DNA of 7,021 bases from Vulcanimicrobiota bacterium. Lineage in GTDB: Bacteria > Vulcanimicrobiota > Vulcanimicrobiia > Vulcanimicrobiales > Vulcanimicrobiaceae. The stretch covers positions 454-7,474 of the forward strand of contig PKWF01000304.1 of NCBI GenBank assembly GCA_003133185.1, in the 5' to 3' direction. Positions 1 to 6,000 of this stretch are shown here, in pieces. Positions within the stretch are counted from its first letter, which is position 1; every line of letters starts with the position of its first letter. The position numbers and the translations under genes were made by a program. The notes under the pieces are model-generated. The model was not told where the DNA came from and made no database searches. It worked only from the letters and a program-made list of their open reading frames with translations.

Positions 1-2
1 TC

Positions 3-59
3 TCCTACAAGAACCGCAGCCGCCTTAGCACTGATCCGATCGCGCCAACCACCGTTTAA
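3..59 (+). CDS. Possible C-terminal tail of a convergent gene, cut by the window edge
   Basis: Frame 3 is open from the window edge and ends in TAA at 57-59, giving an 18-residue tail that ends in the residues IAPTTV. Of its 18 codons, 13 end in G or C, which is more coding-like than the other two plus frames over this short stretch (frame 1 ends in TAG at 61-63 with about half GC-ending codons). If real, this gene would meet the glycosylase gene tail to tail, with stop codons directly adjacent (57-59 on plus, 60-62 on minus). The piece is far too short to assign a function, and noncoding sequence is quite possible. Confidence 0.3.
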   Translation, partial: SYKNRSRLSTDPIAPTTV

Positions 60-643
60 CTAGCGTGGACCGCTTACGAACATGCTGCCGCGCTCGTAGA
101 AGCGCCAAGGCCGGCCTCGCTCCCGGCTCAAGCCGATTCGGTAGTCGCCGACACAACGCCGCGGTATTCGGAATCAGGCTCGCCAAGCCACAACGACGGA
201 CCCGCGCACAAGTCCACCCCACTGTAATGCAAATCGATCGCCATTGCGAGGCAGAGACGTCCTGGGCCACGCGCGAGATCTCGCACTGACGAAGAGCTGC
301 GGCGTTTCTTCATAAGGTCGATTCCTTCGACCGGTTCGAGCGCGCGAACTAACACGCCCGCACCGATGCCGACTCGCTCGCTCGAAACGTTCAGGCAATA
401 ATACATTCCGTATACGAAATACACGTACGCGTGACCGCGTGCCAAATATAGCGGGGCATTTCTTTCCGTTTTACCCCGGAACGCATGCCCCGCCGCATCG
501 CCGACCGGATAGGCTTCGGTCTCCACAATGCGGCCGCTCGTGCGCCGCCCACGAAGATCGTGCACCAACATCTTTCCGACTAGGAAGCGTGCGAGCTCGA
601 TCGTGTCGATCGGCAGATCGCTCCTGCGAAGCCGCTTAATCAT
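60..643 (-). CDS. 3-methyladenine DNA glycosylase (Mpg/AAG family), frameshifted near its C-terminus
   Basis: A base-excision repair enzyme of the AAG/Mpg fold that removes alkylated purines such as 3-methyladenine by cutting the N-glycosidic bond. As read, the ORF from ATG 643 stops at 128 after 171 residues. Family motifs are clear: VETEAY at 40-45, RN at 61-62, YVYFVYGMYYCLNV at 73-86 and ARGPGRLC at about 124-131. By alignment to human AAG, E43 is the catalytic glutamate, Y45, H53 and Y75 line the base pocket, Y78 is the intercalating tyrosine, and N85 matches N169. The conserved C-terminal block (RIGLSRERGRPWRFYERGSMFVSGPR) is intact but in another frame, running to TAG at 60-62. Adding one base near 140-141 restores VVSATTRIGLS and a 194-residue protein of normal family length. 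The start lies 6 nt after the stop of the upstream gene. GAGGGG overlaps that stop, so translational coupling is likely. Whether this is a pseudogene or a base-call error cannot be decided here. Confidence 0.9.
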
Positions 644-649
644 CGCCCC

Positions 650-1234
650 TCAGTTATCGGGATCGTTGAAGTTCGCGTAGTAATGGGAGCCATCGCAGAA
701 TGGTTTGTTCTTCGAGTGGCCGCAGCGACAGAGGGCGTAATGCTCGAGAGAGGCGCCTTGATTGCGCGGCTCGCCCTCCAGCTCGATGCCGCCGCGTACC
801 CAATAGCTCTGGTTGTGCGAGACGAAGATTTCGGCCTCGCGCTGCTCGCCTTCGTAGCGAACGCCGTCTTTGATGAAACCGAGCGCGCCCGAGGGACACT
901 GCCGTACGATCGTCTCGATCTGCTCGGCCGCCGCACCCTCGGGCGTCACGAACGGTTCGCCATCGACGTGAAAGACCTCGGGCAGATGATCGGTGCAGTT
1001 GCCGAAGTGCGAGCACGTGCCACGATTGTCGAGCACGGTGATCTCTTTGGTTTCGTATGTGTCCAGATGGTCGGGCGTGCGATCCGGCTGCTTGATGCTA
1101 CAGAAATTGATCCGTGCGTGCGTGCCGTCGCAATAGGGTTTGATGTGCGAGCCGCCGCAGCGGCAGAGCGCGAGGATCGGACGCACGTTGAGGCTCTCGC
1201 CTTTGGAGTTGCTGAGCTTGCGCAGGTTGCGCAC
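650..1234 (-). CDS. CDGSH / Fer4_19 / CDGSH iron-sulfur protein: C-terminal part of a frameshifted ferritin-like fusion
   Basis: The ORF could begin at GTG 1234 (194 residues), but its first domain starts upstream. In the same frame, before the GTG, the sequence reads TIRPELDGPYI, which is the normal first strand of a CDGSH domain. So this is the C-terminal part of the gene that begins at 2625. Three cofactor domains follow in order. The first CDGSH motif is CRCGGSHIKPYCDGTH (1118-1165), with the three Cys and one His that bind a 2Fe-2S cluster. Next is a divergent 4Fe-4S mono-cluster domain (Fer4_19, formerly DUF1271; about 875-1042), with cysteines in RGTCSHFGNC and RQCPSGAL. The second CDGSH motif is CRCGHSKNKPFCDGSH (683-730), ten residues from the end. 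The role is probably electron transfer or iron-sulfur/redox sensing in the cytoplasm; no signal peptide is seen. TGA at 650-652 is 6 nt before the glycosylase ATG. Independent translation from the GTG would give a truncated first domain, so it is less likely. Confidence 0.85.
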   Translation of the reverse strand: MRNLRKLSNSKGESLNVRPILALCRCGGSHIKPYCDGTHARINFCSIKQPDRTPDHLDTYETKEITVLDNRGTCSHFGNCTDHLPEVFHVDGEPFVTPEGAAAEQIETIVRQCPSGALGFIKDGVRYEGEQREAEIFVSHNQSYWVRGGIELEGEPRNQGASLEHYALCRCGHSKNKPFCDGSHYYANFNDPDN

Positions 1235-2625
1235 GATGTAGGGACCGTCGAGCTCGGGGCGGATCGTCGTGCGGTTGCCACGGCCCTCGCAGTCTCGCGA
1301 ACGGCTTGCGCAAACTCCGGCGGTATAAAAGGCGTGAGGTGTTCGGCAACCGATTCGAGTGCCGCGGCGGCCTCTTGCACTTCTTGCGGTAGCGTCGCCT
1401 CTTTGGCGAGGTTCGTCAAACGCGTCGAGAGATCGTAGAGGCGTTCGAGAAAAAATATCCAGGCGACTTTGCGGTGCGAGAGCAAGCGCACGTTCTGGGT
1501 AATGCCGAAGGGCGGCCCGGCTGTTAGGCCGGGATAGTTGGGGCCGGCCGGCATGCGCGAGAGCGCCTCGCCCAGCGGACGCAGCCCCGACGCCATCATT
1601 CGGAGCGTTCCGCGGGAGAGGAGGCGGAGTTGTTCTTCGGTTTCCCCGCCATGCGCGAAGAAGCGCGCGAGCATCATCAGCATCAGTTCGTAGACGCTAT
1701 TGAAGATTTCAGCGAGTTCGCGTGACGAGGCATCGGTGATCCGGTTCAAACCGTCGCTCGGCCCGACGACACGCGTTACCGGATTGGTGAGCATCTTCCG
1801 GAACGGTTCGAAGACCCGGCCATCGGCTTTCGCGCGCTGCGTGAGCTGTTCGTATTCCTCGTGGATCGAGTGGAAAACGTAGAAGTGCGCGTCGGGATGG
1901 TGGCGCGGGGGCGCCTCACCTTGATCGACGATCCGCTCGACGGCGCGGTGCGCTGAGGCTGCGTCGTGGACGCGGATCAGCTGCCGCTGCAGGTCGAGAT
2001 AGGTCGGACGGGCTTGGTCGTCCAGATCGCCGATGAAGAGACGGTCAGGCTTGATAGTGTCGAACGCGGTTTCGATCTTCTTGTAGAACTCGCCGATCGT
2101 GCGGAAATCGACGTCGAATGGTTCGATCGCGTTTTGCTGGCGAACGATGTCGTCGTGGTCGATATGGGCGGTGGTGCGTAGGCGAATGTCGCCGCAGAGC
2201 GGGCGAAGATGCGCCGGAATCACCTCGTCGGCCGGCATCTCGTAACACATGAAGCGCTCGATCAACTCGCGTGAGAGCGGCTCGAGTGTGATTTCGATTC
2301 CGAACGGAAACGCCGTTGCGTTGAGCGGGAAGTTCGAGCGAAAGAAGTGCGGGGCGCCCCCGACCGCGGTCAGGATGTTCGAAACCTGGGCGAGGTGGAG
2401 CATCTCCTCGACCGCAACGTGCGCGATCCTTTGCTTCCAGCCGCGAATTGCCAGCAGCTCGTCGTGCGTGATGCCGCCTTCGTCTGGGCGCATCTTGATG
2501 GAATATCCGGCGTACAGGTAGGAGCAAGCCAGGTCGTGCTCCAGCTCCGACGCGCGGGTCAGCAGATACAGCAGTTCTTCACGCGTTTCGACGGGTGCAA
2601 GATGAGTCGCGGCAGCAACGCTCAT
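946..2625 (-). CDS. Ferritin-like (VioB-type) domain protein: N-terminal part of the same frameshifted fusion
   Basis: Read from ATG 2625 the frame stays open to 946, but only about 1256-2625 looks authentic. After FAQAVRETARAVATAR it turns into low-complexity Ser/Ala/Arg sequence, while the CDGSH domains continue in another frame. The N-terminal 250 or so residues resemble the ferritin-like domain of the iminophenyl-pyruvate dimer synthase (VioB/RebD-associated) family. Helix 1 has ELEHDLACSYLYAGY (27-41). Helix 2 has EEMLHLAQVSNILTAVGG (73-90), with an ExxH metal-ligand pattern at E74/H77. A later helix has TIGEFYKKIE (about 176-185), and further on comes HFYVFHSIHEEYEQL. A second all-helical region includes ELMLMMLARFFAHGG and a PAGPNYPGLTAGPPFG linker. 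This suggests a di-metal helical bundle; the substrate is unknown. With one base restored, the fusion has 658 residues. The start is uncertain: GTG 2673 is in frame with GGTGAG about 6 nt upstream, whereas ATG 2625 has AGGCGG only 1 nt away. I prefer 2625 because the extra 16 residues look non-conserved. Confidence 0.8.
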   Translation of the reverse strand: MSVAAATHLAPVETREELLYLLTRASELEHDLACSYLYAGYSIKMRPDEGGITHDELLAIRGWKQRIAHVAVEEMLHLAQVSNILTAVGGAPHFFRSNFPLNATAFPFGIEITLEPLSRELIERFMCYEMPADEVIPAHLRPLCGDIRLRTTAHIDHDDIVRQQNAIEPFDVDFRTIGEFYKKIETAFDTIKPDRLFIGDLDDQARPTYLDLQRQLIRVHDAASAHRAVERIVDQGEAPPRHHPDAHFYVFHSIHEEYEQLTQRAKADGRVFEPFRKMLTNPVTRVVGPSDGLNRITDASSRELAEIFNSVYELMLMMLARFFAHGGETEEQLRLLSRGTLRMMASGLRPLGEALSRMPAGPNYPGLTAGPPFGITQNVRLLSHRKVAWIFFLERLYDLSTRLTNLAKEATLPQEVQEAAAALESVAEHLTPFIPPEFAQAVRETARAVATARRSAPSSTVPTSCATCASSATPKARASTCVRSSRSAAAAARTSNPIATARTHGSISVASSSRIARPTIWTHTKPKRSPCSTIVARARTSATAPIICPRSFTSMANRS

Positions 2626-2706
2626 GCCGCCTAAACCAGGGCTATCCTGGCGTAGGTTGCGACGTTGAGACACCGGCCGCTCACCCGTCGACCGCGAAAT
2701 CGCGGC

Positions 2707-2737
2707 AAAGAAAAAAGCCGTACGTTGTAAGGCTTTT
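2707..2737 (-). terminator. Intrinsic terminator-like hairpin in the leader of the ferritin/CDGSH gene
   Basis: On the minus strand AAAAGCC (2737-2731) pairs perfectly with GGCTTTT (2719-2713) across an 11-nt loop. The 3' arm runs on into a U-rich tail (TTTTTT then CTTT) down to about 2707. The asymmetric tail favours termination on the minus strand; on the plus strand only four U follow the stem. No recognised minus-strand gene lies to its right, and the ferritin-like gene starts about 80 nt downstream. It therefore sits where an attenuator would sit rather than at the end of a gene. The stem is short and half A-U, so its strength is uncertain. Confidence 0.5.
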
Positions 2738-2740
2738 CAT

Positions 2741-2826
2741 CGCAACATCGATCCTCGAGAAGATCGTCGGAAAACAGGCCCCGAGGCTCGGCTGCGCAGT
2801 CGGGCAGGCTGCCGATGAATGTTGCG
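2741..2826 (-). promoter_or_regulatory. Long inverted repeat enclosing hairpins: candidate attenuator/riboswitch-like leader
   Basis: In the minus-strand RNA CGCAACAUUCAUC (2826-2814) can pair with GAUCGAUGUUGCG (2753-2741): 11 Watson-Crick pairs, one U-G wobble and one C-C mismatch. The roughly 60 nt inside can form further small hairpins: GGCA/UGCC around 2802-2813, and CCGA/UCGG around 2780-2791. A competing CGATC/GATCG dyad at 2749-2766 would break the base of the outer stem. The closing stem ends 3 nt before the terminator-like hairpin at 2737-2707. I cannot match it to a known riboswitch consensus. It could also be a DNA operator, or chance pairing in GC-rich sequence. Confidence 0.35.
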
Positions 2827-2858
2827 AGGGGTTGGTTGCTTACGTCCTTGCCGATCGC

Positions 2859-2895
2859 GAGAACGCGCGACGGCTGCAGAGCGTGTAGCGTTCTC
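2859..2895 (+). repeat. 8-bp perfect inverted repeat
   Basis: GAGAACGC (2859-2866) and GCGTTCTC (2888-2895) are exact reverse complements separated by 21 nt. No U-tract follows, so it is not a terminator. Its position between the divergent genes suits an operator or a leader hairpin; the function is unknown. Confidence 0.4.
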
Positions 2896-2919
2896 AGGAA
2901 TTTCTCAAGGAAGCATAAA
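2891..2919 (+). promoter_or_regulatory. Tandem TTCTCA(A)GGAA repeat and weak candidate promoter for the receptor gene
   Basis: TTCTCAGGAA at 2891-2900 is followed at once by TTTCTCAAGGAA at 2901-2912, a near-exact tandem repeat of about 11 nt (one helical turn), as expected for a regulator bound on one DNA face. TTCTCA (2891-2896) as a -35 box and CATAAA (2914-2919) as a -10 box are spaced by 17 nt and match the sigma70 consensus at 4 of 6 positions each. This is weak evidence, and no other candidate is clearly better. Confidence 0.25.
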
Positions 2920-2979
2920 AGCGAGTGCGAACTAGCCCGCTTTAACGACGGGCGAAGGCCCGAAACCGTGCGCTCTTTT
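2917..2979 (+). promoter_or_regulatory. Compound hairpin leader just upstream of the receptor Shine-Dalgarno
   Basis: An outer stem can form between GAGTGCG (2923-2929) and TGCGCTC (2969-2975), including two G-U pairs. It can be extended by AAAA/TTTT (2917-2920 with 2976-2979) past a 2-nt bulge. Inside, the segment CGGGC (2949-2953) can pair either with GCCCG upstream (2935-2939) or with GCCCG downstream (2958-2962, GAAG loop), so the two hairpins exclude each other. The structure ends 9 nt before the Shine-Dalgarno. Regulation by a switch is possible but unproven; short GC stems are common by chance in such DNA. Confidence 0.3.
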
Positions 2980-2988
2980 GAAAACTTC

Positions 2989-2995
2989 AGGAGGT
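2989..2995 (+). promoter_or_regulatory. Shine-Dalgarno AGGAGGT that fixes the receptor start at 3001
   Basis: AGGAGGT lies 5 nt before ATG 3001. An in-frame ATG at 2815 also exists, but it would add 62 unremarkable residues ahead of the signal peptide. This ribosome binding site and the signal peptide that follows it decide for 3001. Confidence 0.85.
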
Positions 2996-3000
2996 ACGCT

Positions 3001-6000
3001 ATGATACGGAGACCACTCCGGCATCTCGTTACTGCGTTGACGCTGCTCGTTGCATTCGTTTGCCAGGAAACATGGGCACTGGCCGGCGTGACGGGCGGTC
3101 TCACGGGAAGCGTCACCGATGCCGACACGTCTGTTCCCGTTGCGGGGGCGCAAGTTACCGTAACGAGCCCCTCGCAGTCCGCCACGACGACGACGGACGC
3201 CGCGGGGCATTTCGGCTTTCTGACGCTCGCACCAGACACCTACACGATAACCGTCTCAAAGAGCGGTTATCAACCGGTGAGCGTTCCCGGGCAGGTCGTT
3301 TTCGCGGACACCGTCCAATCCGTGCCGGTGCGCGTGCTCAAGACGCTCAGGACGATCGCACGCGTTACCTCGACTGCGGGCAGCGCTTTGGTCAAGTCCG
3401 GCACGACGGCTGACGTTTATTCAATCAACGCCACGACGCAGGCCGCCTCCGGGGCGCTGGGCGGCGGCGGACTCATCAATCAGGCCTATTCCGCTATTTC
3501 GACGGTTCCAGGCGCATATGTCATTCCAAACCAGACCGGGTACTACGCTACGATCAATATCCGCGGCGGCGACTACGACCAGGTCGGCTACGAGTTCGAC
3601 GGCGTACCCGTCAACCGTTCGTTCGACAACTATGCGTCGAGCTCGGCCTCGTCGCTGGGCAACGCGGAAGTCCAGGTCTATACCGGCGCCAATCCCGCGA
3701 ACTCCGAAGGCCAAGGCCTCTCGGGCTTCGTCAATCAGGTCATTAAGACCGGAACCTTTCCCGGCTACGGGACGGGTTCGCTCGGAATCGGAACGCCGGC
3801 GTTCTACCACCGAGCGGCAATCGAAATAGGCGGCTCGACCCCCGACCGGCTCTTCTCGTACTACGTCGGCATTGCCGGATTGAATCAATCTTTTAACTAC
3901 ATCAACAACAATAACGGCTCGGAGTACGACAACTGGCTCGGGCCGGTGATCGGCATCGTCGGCAACCCTATCGGCGGGGTTCCCAACCCGTACAGCCAAA
4001 AGTTTGCGCCCGGGTGGTCGCTATTTTACGGCGGCCTGGGGAATACGTATTTCCCGCTCGGACCGGCTGGTAACTACCCAAACAACGACGCGTCGATCGG
4101 GACGGCGTCGATCTACGGCCGCGACACGGTCATCAACTTCCACATCGGCATCCCGCACCATAACGACGCGGGCCGCGACGACATTCAGCTGCTCTATGAC
4201 GATGAGGCTCTAAAGAACCAGTTCTACATCTCCGCCAACGACATCGCCTCGCCGTTCTGCACCGGGCCTGCCGCCGTCTCTGGGGCGGCGTGCATGTACG
4301 CAATCAACGGCGAAACGCTCTCTACCCTGGCCGGACCCACGAGCGTTCCGTATGGTACGTCTCTGCCGGTAACGTTCGACAACACCTATACGTGGGGCTG
4401 CGGCTCGTCCGTCGGCAAAACGTTTAACTACAATGGGCTCAACAGCCTAAGGAGCTGCGTGAAGCCGTACGGTTTTCCGAACGGTGTCAACGTCGGGTCC
4501 CCGACGAATCCATCCGTGATCCCGCCGAATTCTCGCGACCAGTCGTACAACGACACGGCGATCACGAAGATCCAGTACACAAAGAACTTCGGTTCGAGCG
4601 CGTTCCTTCGCCTCTATGGGTTCACGTTCTACAGCGACTGGTTCCTCAACGGTCCGTACGACACGAACTTCTGCTTCTTCTTCTGCCCGCTCGCACCCGA
4701 CTACGAGTTGAACACGCACACGCGGGGCCTCAGCCTCGAGTTCCAAGATCAGCTCAACGAGCAGAATCTGCTCACCGTTGCGGGTTCGTTCACGACCGCG
4801 CGAATCGTGCGTGACAACAACGGTTTCTATAACCTCGGTGCTGAAGGCAGTTATGCCAACATCGTAAACGCAGCCGCTCCGTATAGCGGGTACTGCTACT
4901 CCCCGAGTACGACCACCAGTGGGTCGACCCCCGTTAACTGTAACAATGACAAGATTCCACTCGGGCCCGGCTATAACGTGGCGCCCGTCGGCTCTTCGTG
5001 CGCGATCCCCGGCAAGCCGCAACTTGGTAGTGCCTGCACATATATGATCTCGGAAAACGGCCTCAACGGAACCTACAGCGGCACCATCCCGAACTTCTAC
5101 GGCGCCTCCATCACCGACCAGTACCGGCCGACGGACAAGTGGCTGTTGAACGTCGGCGTCCGGCTCGATAGCTTCGGTTTCGTGGGGCAGAACACGGTTA
5201 CACCGCCTCTTGGCGGCTCCGCTGCCGCGCGCCAGTTCTGGTTCAATGCGTATAATCTAGATAATTGCGTCAACAACGCAACGGGCGCCCCGTACGTGCC
5301 GAATAACTACGTGCCAGGCACACCATGCCCAACCGGCTCGCACTCGGCCAACGTGGAGAACACCCCAGCGAACTTCACGTACAATATCTACCAGCCTCGC
5401 GTAGCGGGAACGTATACATCGAATCCGAACGATGTGTTCCGATTCTCCTACGGCCGCTATACGGAAGCGCCGAACACCGCGTTCGAGCAGTACAACACGC
5501 GCCAGGAGGACTTGGCGGATTACATCGGATCGCATTTCCTGCAGTTCGGTCGCAATAGTCCGGGGTATCCGATTCTGCCGCCGACGTCCATCAACTCCGA
5601 CCTCTCGTGGGAGCACCGGGTAAAAAACACCGACTGGTCGTTCAAGCTGACGCCGTTCCTGCGGCAGACCCAAGATCAGATCCAGCAGTTCTTCCTGATC
5701 CCGCAAAACGGGTTCGTCTCCGGCTTGAACGTCGGCAGCCAGCGTAGCGAAGGCGTTGAGTTTCAACTGCAAAAGGGCGACTTCTCGCGCGACGGCGTAT
5801 CAGGTTTGCTCTCGTTCGCCTACACCAACTCCTACGTCCATTATGGACCGATCGCTGCGGGTGCTTCGGGGTCGACGGTCCTCGCGCCGATCAACGGCTC
5901 GATCGCTGAGTACAACGCCTATACGAGATACTGCGTGATGCATCCAGGAGGCCCGAACACCATGTGCGGCGGTAGCACATCGGCAAACGGACCGGCGAAC

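Larger units (their letters stand above)
2626..3000. promoter_or_regulatory. Divergent intergenic region between the ferritin/CDGSH operon and the receptor gene
   Basis: These 375 bases separate two divergent transcription units. I see no convincing protein gene in them. A minus-strand frame stays open through much of the region, but it runs on through the terminator-like hairpin and matches nothing I know. The stretch holds, left to right: a terminator-like hairpin active on the minus strand (2707-2737); a long inverted repeat (2741-2826); an 8-bp inverted repeat (2859-2895); a short tandem repeat (2891-2912); a compound hairpin region (2917-2979); and a strong Shine-Dalgarno (2989-2995). 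Both genes must have promoters here. Only a weak sigma70-like candidate is visible for the plus strand. Confidence 0.6.

Noticed and set aside
683..1438. Long plus-strand open frame (251 residues) opposite the CDGSH region
   Set aside because: It is antisense to three recognisable cofactor domains on the minus strand; long antisense frames are common in GC-rich coding DNA and its translation matches nothing I know.
2681..2740. Tiny minus-strand ORF of 19 residues beginning MKSLTTYG that overlaps the terminator-like hairpin, a possible leader peptide
   Set aside because: GAGG is the only Shine-Dalgarno-like sequence and lies too far upstream, and there is no run of regulatory codons, so chance is the better explanation.
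2815..3000. Upstream in-frame ATG at 2815 as the receptor start
   Set aside because: The signal peptide begins at 3001 with AGGAGGT 5 nt before it; the 62 extra residues would bury the signal peptide.
2631..3239. Minus-strand 202-residue open frame across the intergenic region
   Set aside because: It starts inside the receptor's coding region on the opposite strand, reads straight through the terminator-like hairpin, and has no recognisable domain.
3421..5772. Several minus-strand open frames of 170-192 residues inside the receptor gene
   Set aside because: They are Arg/Val-rich antisense shadows of the receptor with no motifs or ribosome binding sites.
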